Shown here in pieces: positions 1 to 6,555 of a stretch of 9,935 nucleotides of DNA; positions within the stretch are counted from its first letter, which is position 1, and every line of letters begins with the position of its first letter. Below the pieces are notes generated by a model, which was given only the letters and a program-made list of their open reading frames with translations, searched no databases and was not told where the DNA came from. This DNA comes from an uncultured Caulobacterales bacterium (lineage in GTDB: Bacteria; Pseudomonadota; Alphaproteobacteria; Caulobacterales; Maricaulaceae): contig CALLME010000056.1 in NCBI GenBank assembly GCA_938007945.1, positions 1 to 9,935 on the forward strand, written 5' to 3'. A program made the position numbers and the translations under genes.

Positions 1-54
1 GCAAAATGGCCCCTTTAAAGGCCCATGGAGCCGGACCTAGCACCGCTAGTCAAG

Positions 55-79
55 AGACGTAAAACATTCTATAACGTCT
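55..79. repeat. Inverted repeat AGACGT-N13-ACGTCT, possible operator
   Basis: There are perfect 6-base arms at 55-60 and 74-79, overlapping the best -10-like hexamer (70-75). The placement would suit a repressor site, but arms this short also arise by chance and no regulator gene is nearby. Confidence 0.25.
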
Positions 80-100
80 AAAAATTGCTATAAATTATAA

Positions 101-105
101 AAGGA
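101..105 (+). promoter_or_regulatory. Shine-Dalgarno of the M16 peptidase gene
   Basis: AAGGA lies six bases before the ATG at 112. It fixes this start, which also gives an intact lipoprotein signal peptide. Confidence 0.75.
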
Positions 106-111
106 TACGCC

Positions 112-2991
112 ATGACAATTACGAAACGACTTCTTATATCTGCGGCCACGGCGGTGATGCTGGTCGCGTGCGGCGGGACGAGCACAGGTCCTACGTCCGA
201 TGTAACCTTGCCAGAGGGTATAAGTTTCGTAGAGCGAGTCACTAAAACGGGCGACGACCTCGTCATTCCTTATACAGAGTACAAGCTCGATAATGGCCTG
301 CGGGTGATTTTGCATGAAGATAAATCCGACCCCCTTGTTCATGTCGATGTAACATATCACGTCGGTTCTGGCCGAGAAGATATTGGCAAATCGGGCTTTG
401 CGCATTTCTTCGAGCATATGATGTTCCAGGGCTCTGAGAATGTCGACGATGAGCAGCACTTCAAACTTATCACAGAGTCGGGCGGCACATTGAACGGGAC
501 TACGAATTCGGATCGCACGAATTATTTTGAGACTGTGCCTTCTAACCAACTTGAGAAGATGTTGTGGCTAGAGGCTGACCGCATGGGTTATTTCCTCAAT
601 GCTGTAACACAAGAAAAATTCGAAGTGCAGCGCGAGACAGTTAAAAACGAGCGCGGACAGCGCGTCGATAACCGGCCTTATGGCCTGCTTAACGAGCGGG
701 TCGGTGAGGCAATGTATCCCGAAGGACACCCGTATAGCTGGTCGGTGATAGGCTATCTTGAAGACCTTGACCGCGCGTCGCTTAACGATCTCAAGAAGTT
801 TTTCTTACGCTGGTATGGGCCGAACAATGCTGTGCTGACGATTGGCGGCGATATTGACACTGAGCAGACACTTGAATGGGTCAAAACCTATTTCGGTAAT
901 ATCCCCGCAGGCCCTGAGGTTGGGGAGCCTACTGCGCCGCCTGTCACGCTTGATGCCGACCGCTATATATCGCTAGAGGATAATGTGTCTTTGCCGCTCA
1001 TTTACATGGCGTGGCCAACTGTGAAAGCTTATCATCCTGATGAAGCGCCGCTTGACGTGTTGATGTCCATTATGGGCGACGGGAAAACATCTTTGCTTTA
1101 TAAAAATCTTGAAAAAACAGGGCTGGCTGTGAGTTCTGCCACAGGACATGGTTGTCGTGAGTTGCACTGCCAATTCACCATGTACGCTTTGCCGAACCCA
1201 GCTAAGGGCGCAAGCCTCGCTGACCTTGAGCAGACAATGCGCGACTCACTCGTTGAGTTTGAAGAGCGGGGCGTTGAGCCGGATGATCTTACACGCGTGA
1301 AAGCTGGTATCGTTTCGGGCCTGATTTACGGCCTTGAGTCGACCTCTGGTAAAGTGAGCCAACTCGCGAATTATGCTACAATTCAAGATGATGCTGACGG
1401 GATTGGGCATGAAGTCGCGCGCTATGAAGGCGTAAGCGCGGAAGATGTAATGCGGGTCTACCGCAAGTACATAAAAGATAAGCCCGCCGTTATTATGAGC
1501 ATCGTGCCTAAAGGCAGTCCAGAGATGATAGCCGCGCCTGACACGTGGTCACGCTATGAACGCACGATCCCAGAAGACACGAGCGCGGACGACTTCAATT
1601 GGTCATTGCCTGATGACGGGGATTTTGACCGCTCAGTTGTTCCTCCTGCGGGTGAGAACCCGTCTATTAAAGCGCCAGATGTTTATACTGCCAGCCTGAG
1701 TAATGGCATCAAAGTGACCGGTGCTGTAAACGACGAGACGCCTACCACGACAGTTCGGGTGCAGATGAAAGTGGGACAAACGCATGAACCGCTTGAAAAA
1801 CTTGGTCTTGCCGCGAACCTTGCGCAATATCTAAATGATGCGGGCACAGAATCATCTTCTGCGGAAGAGTTGTCCAACCGCCTTGATAAGCTTGGGTCAT
1901 CAGTTTCTTTTGGTGGGGGCGAAACATATACGACTATGTTTATTCGGAGTTTGACGAAGAACCTCGACGAAACTGTTGAAATTGCAAGAGAAAAGCTGCT
2001 TGAACCTGCTTTTACACAAGAGGATTTTGACCGTCTTAAGGCGCAAACTATCGAAGGGATCAAGCAGTCCAAGAAAAACGCTGGGAGTGTGGCGTGGGCC
2101 ACATTTGACCGCTTAATGTATGGCGATGAAAACCCTGTGGCTTGGAGCGGAAGTGGTACGCTAGAAACAGTGGAGGCCACAACTCTGGCGGATTACAGAG
2201 ATTTTTATGAGCGTAATTACTCGCCAAAAATTGCGTCCATTATGGTGGTTAGTGATCTCGGAGAAACCCAAGTCTCATCTGCACTCGCGCCTTTATCAAC
2301 TTGGCAAGGGAGTGACGTTTCGACAGTCGCGGACAAGCCCTATCCAGAGCTTGCCGCAGGGACACTCTATTTCATCAATAAAGACGATGCTGCGCAGTCT
2401 GAAATTCGTATTGGGAAACGCGCGTTGCCGTATGATGCCACGGGTGAATTTTACCGCGCGGGCCTCATGAACTACGCCCTTGGTGGGGCATTCAATAGCC
2501 GTATTAATCTGAACTTGCGGGAAGATAAGGGGTATACTTACGGCGCGCGCTCAGGCTTTAACGGGTCAAACGTGCGCGGCAGCTATGTCGCATCGGCTGG
2601 TGTTAAAAAGGATAAAACCGCTGAGTCTATTGTTGAATTTGTGAAAGAGATTAATGCCTATCATGAAAGCGGAATTACGCCTGAGGAATTAGCGTTTACA
2701 AAATCAGCTATCGGACAACGCGACGCGCGCTCTTATGAAACGCCGCGACAGAAACTCGGCTTTATCTCACGCATGGTTAATTACAATCTTAAGCCAAGTT
2801 TTGTTGATGACCAGTCTGATATCTTACAAAACATGACCAAGGCAGAGGCTGATGCGCTCGCCTCTAAGCATTTGAATGTTGATGAAATGGTGATGGTCGT
2901 TGTGGGCGATAAGGATGCGGTATTAGATGACGTGAAAGCGCTCGGTTACCCTGTTGTGGAGCTCGATGTAGACGGCAATGTCGTGCAATAA
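112..2991 (+). CDS. M16 family zinc metallopeptidase, two-domain, predicted periplasmic lipoprotein
   Basis: This is a pitrilysin/insulinase-like peptidase of 959 residues, the usual size for a single chain carrying two M16 domain pairs. Residues 1-20 form a lipoprotein signal: K5 R6, a hydrophobic stretch, then lipobox LVAC with C20. G21 follows rather than Asp, which suggests outer-membrane sorting and a periplasmic-facing enzyme. The N-terminal half carries the inverted zinc motif HFFEH (98-102), with E101 as catalytic base and a downstream Glu of the 171-180 segment (E175 or more likely E180) as third zinc ligand. In the C-terminal half the matching position reads NLAQY (569-573), so that half is catalytically dead. 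It keeps the conserved EDKGYTYGAR element (804-813) that in M16 enzymes contributes a Tyr/Arg pair to the substrate cleft. The family degrades peptides or small unfolded proteins; the substrate here is unknown. The ATG is supported by AAGGA six bases upstream and by the signal peptide. The next gene overlaps its stop by one base. Confidence 0.95.
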   Translation: MTITKRLLISAATAVMLVACGGTSTGPTSDVTLPEGISFVERVTKTGDDLVIPYTEYKLDNGLRVILHEDKSDPLVHVDVTYHVGSGREDIGKSGFAHFFEHMMFQGSENVDDEQHFKLITESGGTLNGTTNSDRTNYFETVPSNQLEKMLWLEADRMGYFLNAVTQEKFEVQRETVKNERGQRVDNRPYGLLNERVGEAMYPEGHPYSWSVIGYLEDLDRASLNDLKKFFLRWYGPNNAVLTIGGDIDTEQTLEWVKTYFGNIPAGPEVGEPTAPPVTLDADRYISLEDNVSLPLIYMAWPTVKAYHPDEAPLDVLMSIMGDGKTSLLYKNLEKTGLAVSSATGHGCRELHCQFTMYALPNPAKGASLADLEQTMRDSLVEFEERGVEPDDLTRVKAGIVSGLIYGLESTSGKVSQLANYATIQDDADGIGHEVARYEGVSAEDVMRVYRKYIKDKPAVIMSIVPKGSPEMIAAPDTWSRYERTIPEDTSADDFNWSLPDDGDFDRSVVPPAGENPSIKAPDVYTASLSNGIKVTGAVNDETPTTTVRVQMKVGQTHEPLEKLGLAANLAQYLNDAGTESSSAEELSNRLDKLGSSVSFGGGETYTTMFIRSLTKNLDETVEIAREKLLEPAFTQEDFDRLKAQTIEGIKQSKKNAGSVAWATFDRLMYGDENPVAWSGSGTLETVEATTLADYRDFYERNYSPKIASIMVVSDLGETQVSSALAPLSTWQGSDVSTVADKPYPELAAGTLYFINKDDAAQSEIRIGKRALPYDATGEFYRAGLMNYALGGAFNSRINLNLREDKGYTYGARSGFNGSNVRGSYVASAGVKKDKTAESIVEFVKEINAYHESGITPEELAFTKSAIGQRDARSYETPRQKLGFISRMVNYNLKPSFVDDQSDILQNMTKAEADALASKHLNVDEMVMVVVGDKDAVLDDVKALGYPVVELDVDGNVVQ

Positions 2992-3749
2992 TGCCCTCAA
3001 AAAAGGTCACATTCCCTGGCGCCTTTGGTGACATGCTTTCGGCCAAAATTGACTGGCCGGAGGAGCGGCTGAAAGGGTGGGCGCTCTTCGCGCATGGATT
3101 CTCTATTGGGAAAGACCTTAAGCCCATTCGTACTATTTCTCAAACCTTAGTTGACGAGGGGTATGGCATGCTCCGTTTCGACTTCACGGGTCTGGGGGAG
3201 TCGGGTGGTAATTTTTCTGATACAAATTTTAGTTCAAATTGTGATGATTTACGCCAAGCAGCTAAGTTTTTGCGCGAAAACTATGAAGCTCCAAAAATTT
3301 TGATAGGGCATAGTTTCGGTGGGACAGCCTCTCTGAAAGTGGTGGACGAACTCCCCGAGGTGGGCGCCATTGCAACAATTGGGTCACCTTGCGATACCAC
3401 ACACATTGTTCATCAATTCGCGGATCAACTCACGGAAATTGAGGAAGAGGGGGAGGCCAAGGTCCTGCTCGGCGGGCGGCCATTCGTTATTAAAGAACAA
3501 TTTCTCGAAGACATCGGCAATCAGGATATTGCCTCTGAGATTGCTGGTATGGACAAACCGCTAATGATTTTCCATTCACCACAAGACCAAATGGTCGGTA
3601 TCGCCAATGCCTCGCATATTTACTCAAAGGCCCGCCACCCTAAAAGCTTTGTTAGTCTCGACGGCGCGGATCATCTCTTGCTCAAAAACCCGGCTGATGC
3701 GGAATATGTCGCGCGCGTGCTTGCGGCTTGGGCGGCGCGCTATATTTAA
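2991..3749 (+). CDS. Alpha/beta hydrolase, stand-alone homologue of the hydrolase half of hydrolase-OsmC fusions
   Basis: This is a 252-residue cytoplasmic serine hydrolase with no signal peptide. The full catalytic set is visible: HGF oxyanion region (35-37), nucleophile elbow GHSFGG with S108, acid D199 in SPQDQMV, and H228 in DGADHLL. The blocks KKVTFPGAFGDML (4-16), LRFDFTGLGESGG (61-73), TNFSSN (78-83) and ENYEAPKILIGHS (96-108) match what I recall of proteobacterial bifunctional alpha/beta hydrolase/OsmC proteins. Those run to about 400 residues with a C-terminal OsmC peroxiredoxin domain; here the protein stops after the hydrolase part at AAWAARYI. The family segment that I recall as HCFTCxKD reads HGFSIGKD (35-42), so both cysteines are missing. 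The start codon overlaps the preceding stop as TAATG with no Shine-Dalgarno, so translation is probably coupled to the peptidase. The substrate is unknown. Confidence 0.88.
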   Translation: MPSKKVTFPGAFGDMLSAKIDWPEERLKGWALFAHGFSIGKDLKPIRTISQTLVDEGYGMLRFDFTGLGESGGNFSDTNFSSNCDDLRQAAKFLRENYEAPKILIGHSFGGTASLKVVDELPEVGAIATIGSPCDTTHIVHQFADQLTEIEEEGEAKVLLGGRPFVIKEQFLEDIGNQDIASEIAGMDKPLMIFHSPQDQMVGIANASHIYSKARHPKSFVSLDGADHLLLKNPADAEYVARVLAAWAARYI

Positions 3750-3831
3750 CGCGCTGTTTGGAGGGCGCGTAAGTTTTCATGCGCTTTTGTATGATAGCGC
3801 GTACTGCGCGCAATAGCCGCTTTAAAAAGCG
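3735..3831. repeat. Cluster of short GC-rich inverted repeats at the convergent junction
   Basis: Four stem-forming dyads lie within 97 bases: GCGCG/CGCGC (3735-3739 and 3750-3754, loop 10), GCGCGT/ATGCGC (3765-3770 and 3779-3784), GCGCG/CGCGC (3797-3801 and 3807-3811, loop 5), and CGCTT/AAGCG (3818-3822 and 3827-3831, loop 4). The first spans both stop codons. They cover the hydrolase 3' end and the tadD 3' end, where terminators or RNA 3'-end stabilisers would be expected. Confidence 0.4.
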
Positions 3832-4666
3832 AGGCAGCTTTTATGATGTCCTCTCGTGACCTCGCAATATAGCCTGCGTCATTCAAGATATCTGCGGCGC
3901 TATCATCAGCAAGCCCGTCTACTGCGAGGTCATATTGTCCGAGTAATGCCAGTGAGAGTCGGCGATTATTATCATAGATCGGCGTATGAGTATCAAGCTC
4001 AGACGCTTGCTCAAACTTCGCTAATGCTGAACGCGTGTCGCCACTCAACAGCAATGACATACCCAGGTTGTTAACGACGCTGGCCTTTGTTCCACCTGTT
4101 TTCAAGGCTTGCATGTAGCAATCTTGTGCCCGTAAGGGCTGGCCTTGTTTGTCATGAAATCCACCCAGCGCATTCCATAGTCGTGGGTCGTTAGGATGTC
4201 GCTCAAGTGCCTGATTAAGGCGAATTTCTGGATCAGGACTTTTGCCGACAGCAAGTTCCGCTAAGACTTGCGCGGCAAGTAGCTTGGGTTTCGCTGTGTC
4301 TGGATTAATAACGAGCTTGGACGCCGCTAAATAGGCTTGCTCAAACTTTCCCGTTTTTAGCGCCATATCAATCAGCCCGATATTTACATCCACGCTCTCA
4401 GGGGTGGCGAGCCAAGCCGCATAAAAGTGCTGATAGGCGAGTTCGTTTTCTCCATTCCACCGTGCTTCTACAGCAAGTGTAAGCGGATCCTCAATTGCAA
4501 AGAGATGCTCAGATTCACGTGACACGGGTCGTACTTCAAAAAGAGGTTTAGGAAGAGGCGTTTCCACCACTTCGGCCGCGTCACTGGCATCAACAGATGT
4601 GGCGTCTGGTGTGGTCGCACAAGCCGCGAGACTTAGCGCAAAAAGTATGGTGAATGTGACCCGCAT
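3746..4666 (-). CDS. tadD: TadD-like tetratricopeptide lipoprotein of the Tad pilus
   Basis: This 306-residue protein starts with a short lipoprotein signal ending in lipobox LAAC (13-16, C16), then an Asp/Ala/Pro-rich linker to about residue 45. From about 70 onward it is helical and TPR-like. The clearest repeats are 161-193 (LWNALGGFHDKQG pattern) and 194-227 (NNLGMSLLLSGD pattern), with further TPR-like helices at 70-120 and 257-286. In the family, TadD is an outer-membrane-associated lipoprotein that helps secretin assembly, much like a PilF/PilW pilotin. It lies six bases after tadC as the last gene of the visible tad operon. No good Shine-Dalgarno is seen beyond a weak AAGACG. Its stop codon overlaps that of the convergent hydrolase gene. 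The TadD assignment rests on context plus TPR and lipobox, since TPR sequence alone is not specific. Confidence 0.85.
   Translation of the reverse strand: MRVTFTILFALSLAACATTPDATSVDASDAAEVVETPLPKPLFEVRPVSRESEHLFAIEDPLTLAVEARWNGENELAYQHFYAAWLATPESVDVNIGLIDMALKTGKFEQAYLAASKLVINPDTAKPKLLAAQVLAELAVGKSPDPEIRLNQALERHPNDPRLWNALGGFHDKQGQPLRAQDCYMQALKTGGTKASVVNNLGMSLLLSGDTRSALAKFEQASELDTHTPIYDNNRRLSLALLGQYDLAVDGLADDSAADILNDAGYIARSREDIIKAASLFKAAIARSTRYHTKAHENLRALQTAR
3765..3788 (+). terminator. Candidate intrinsic terminator of the peptidase-hydrolase operon
   Basis: A stem GCGCGT (3765-3770) pairs with ATGCGC (3779-3784), including one G-U pair, around an 8-base loop, and is followed by TTTT (3785-3788). 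It begins 16 bases after the hydrolase stop. It lies inside the 3' end of tadD on the other strand. The stem and T-tract are short, so it would be weak. Confidence 0.35.
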
Positions 4667-4672
4667 TTCGTC

Positions 4673-5596
4673 TTAGAGACCCTCTGCAATACGAATTCCC
4701 GCAGGCAAGAGCACCATGCAAATAATCGTCGGGAAAATGAAAAGAATGAGCGGCACAGTGAGTTTAGCAGACAGCGCCATGGCTTTTTCTTCGGCCTTCA
4801 TCATACGTTTCATGCGCATTTCATCCGCAAATGTGCGCAATGTCTTACCGACGCTTGATCCCATTTCGTCTGCCTGCTTGAGCATAACGGCGAGGGAACG
4901 TGCCTCTTCGAGATCAACGCGTTTAGCAAAGCTCTTCATAGCAGCATTACGGTCACGACCCGCACGAAGCTCAAGGTTCATGATGTCGATATTGATGCGC
5001 AGCGTCGGGTAGCGGCCGCCAATCTCATGACCGACACGTATAAGGGCAGCATCCATACTCAGGCCTGCTTCGATACAGGCGATGAGCAAATCCATCATGT
5101 CAGGGAAACCGTTGCGGCATTCATCTCGACGGCGATTAGTTCGCCAACGCACGACAAAAATTGGCAAATATAAACTTATGAGAAGCGAAAGGCAGAATAG
5201 AAAAACGATCGCCTTCAGGCTCAAGATTGTCGTGAGGTGCCCCGTAAACATGAGAATAATGAGTTGTGGGACAAACAGGCAAAGAATTCGAACCGCGTGG
5301 TAAATTTGTACGCTGGACGCACCGTAAAACCCTGCTTGAGAAAGTTCAAAACGAATGCGCGTAATGTCCTCAGGGCTGGGAAGGGTGAGATGTTGTCCGA
5401 ACTTCGCGAGCAGATTTGAGGGTTTTTCTGCAACGGGCTCTACGTCCCCGCCTGCACCACCCGCTAGACGGCGTTCGATTTGCGAGTTGTGTCGCACAGC
5501 AGAACTGATTGCCACCACAACAAGGCTAAGACTGATGAGAAGAAACAACAGCGAAATCGTTATCGTCAGAGTGTTTTGGTAAGACGTAATCGACAT
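4673..5596 (-). CDS. tadC: TadC, Tad pilus inner-membrane platform protein (type II secretion F domain)
   Basis: This 307-residue membrane protein has predicted membrane segments near 10-31, 102-117, 123-149 and 280-300. The type II secretion F (GspF-like) domain runs from about 164 to 295. It opens with FPDMMDLLIACIEAGLSMDAAL (in part, 164-185) and includes LKQADEMGSSVGKTLRTFADEMR-type residues (239-261), both characteristic of TadC. TadC works with TadB as the platform that transmits motion from the CpaF ATPase to the growing pilus. The start codon overlaps the tadB stop by one base (TAATG) and has no Shine-Dalgarno upstream, so it probably depends on reinitiation by ribosomes finishing tadB. 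Length and layout are normal for the family. Confidence 0.94.
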   Translation of the reverse strand: MSITSYQNTLTITISLLFLLISLSLVVVAISSAVRHNSQIERRLAGGAGGDVEPVAEKPSNLLAKFGQHLTLPSPEDITRIRFELSQAGFYGASSVQIYHAVRILCLFVPQLIILMFTGHLTTILSLKAIVFLFCLSLLISLYLPIFVVRWRTNRRRDECRNGFPDMMDLLIACIEAGLSMDAALIRVGHEIGGRYPTLRINIDIMNLELRAGRDRNAAMKSFAKRVDLEEARSLAVMLKQADEMGSSVGKTLRTFADEMRMKRMMKAEEKAMALSAKLTVPLILFIFPTIICMVLLPAGIRIAEGL

Positions 5597-6555
5597 TAGA
5601 TTTTGAAGTTAATCATTTTTTTCATGACCATATTCCCTATGAACATCCAACCGATAATTCCGTAGGTCGCATAAGTTGCCACTTTGTGACCCTTTATGTC
5701 TCCGTAAAAATCTGGGGCAGCGAGATTAATTAGCAAAAACAACACGATAGGCGCGATATTTAATATCATTGCAGACATGCGTCCTTCGGCAGAGGCAGCC
5801 TTGATTTTAAGTCGCATTTTTTGGCGGTCGCGAATGGTTTCTGCACTTTTGCGAAGGAGTTCTGCGAGGTTGCCACCTGTACGTTCTTGTAGACGTATCA
5901 TTGCGGAAAACAAATCAAAGTCCTCATGCCCCACGCGCTCGGCGAGGCGCTGCACAGTCTGGCTGATACTGGCACCATAGGAAATTTCATCGCTCGCAAT
6001 ACCGAATTCTGTACCGATTGGATCAGGCATTTCACGACCAACGAGCGCCATAGCGACGGGAACGGGATGTCCCGCGCCGAGGGACCGTACAATCACGTCC
6101 AGCGCGTCAGGCAATTGCGAGACCGCTTTTTTACGCCGACGCTTTGCTAAGAATTTAAGACCTAAAATAGGTAAAATCAGGCCGAAACAGGCGCCTGAAA
6201 GTGTCCAAATAAGAGTTCCTTTTGACAGAAAAGCAAATATGGCGAGACTTAAGCAGCTGGCGAGTAATACGATGTAAATGCCGTAATTACCAAGTGGTAG
6301 CCCAGAATGCAGGACGAGCTTTTTAAGCCAGATGATAAGCCCAGCTAAGTCGCCCTCTCGCGTCATGCCGCGTCGGGTTCGCAACTTCGCGAGAACGACG
6401 GTCGCGTCTTTTTCATTTGCGAGACGTTGCATGCGGTCATTTGCGAGTTTCGCTTTTTTCAAAGCGTGTTTCCCCATACCGATAAAAGTTTGTAAGGCGA
6501 GAACGGCTGCTGCAAAAACGAGCGCGTAAATAAGATATGTCGTATGTGCACTCAT
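5596..6555 (-). CDS. tadB: TadB, Tad pilus inner-membrane platform protein (type II secretion F domain)
   Basis: This 319-residue membrane protein has an N-terminal segment (about 7-27), a pair at 91-110 and 113-135, and C-terminal segments at about 263-281 and 297-314. The F domain begins at LPDALDVIVRSLGAGHPVP (148-166) and contains RTGGNLAELL (225-234) and a basic helix RDRQKMRLKIKAASAEGRMSA (near 242-262), which is the typical TadB pattern. Its partner is TadC and both are expected to contact CpaF. The start ATG overlaps the cpaF stop by 4 nt (ATGA at 6552-6555) with no Shine-Dalgarno, so expression is probably coupled to cpaF, giving motor and platform together. Length is normal. Confidence 0.94.
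   Translation of the reverse strand: MSAHTTYLIYALVFAAAVLALQTFIGMGKHALKKAKLANDRMQRLANEKDATVVLAKLRTRRGMTREGDLAGLIIWLKKLVLHSGLPLGNYGIYIVLLASCLSLAIFAFLSKGTLIWTLSGACFGLILPILGLKFLAKRRRKKAVSQLPDALDVIVRSLGAGHPVPVAMALVGREMPDPIGTEFGIASDEISYGASISQTVQRLAERVGHEDFDLFSAMIRLQERTGGNLAELLRKSAETIRDRQKMRLKIKAASAEGRMSAMILNIAPIVLFLLINLAAPDFYGDIKGHKVATYATYGIIGWMFIGNMVMKKMINFKI

Larger units (their letters stand above)
1..111 (+). promoter_or_regulatory. Leader of the peptidase-hydrolase operon with several small dyads
   Basis: No gene is visible here. The region becomes AT-rich from about 60 to 105. It contains a 10-bp palindrome CCTTTAAAGG (12-21), a hairpin CTAGC-ACC-GCTAG (37-49), and a separated inverted repeat AGACGT/ACGTCT (55-60 and 74-79, 13-base spacer). 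A -10-like TATAAC (70-75) sits across the edge of the right arm, with only a poor -35 candidate, TAGTCA (47-52), 17 bases upstream. A promoter is expected here because the operon needs one, but the exact boxes are uncertain. The first palindromes could equally belong to the end of an upstream gene outside the window. Confidence 0.4.

Noticed and set aside
1..60. tRNA or other RNA gene end in the GC-rich first 60 bases
   Set aside because: The small stems do not form a cloverleaf or any RNA family I recognise, and there is no CCA-ended acceptor stem.
88..549. 153-codon open frame on the minus strand spanning the peptidase start
   Set aside because: It overlaps the signal peptide and zinc-site region of the peptidase on the other strand, and there is no start signal or recognisable domain.
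1683..2180. 165-codon open frame antisense to the M16 peptidase
   Set aside because: It is Ser/Arg/Val-rich translation of the opposite strand with no family features. The M16 frame on the + strand is clearly coding here.
1780..2991. Second active M16 protease site in the C-terminal half
   Set aside because: The position equivalent to HFFEH reads NLAQY (residues 569-573), lacking every zinc-binding and catalytic residue.
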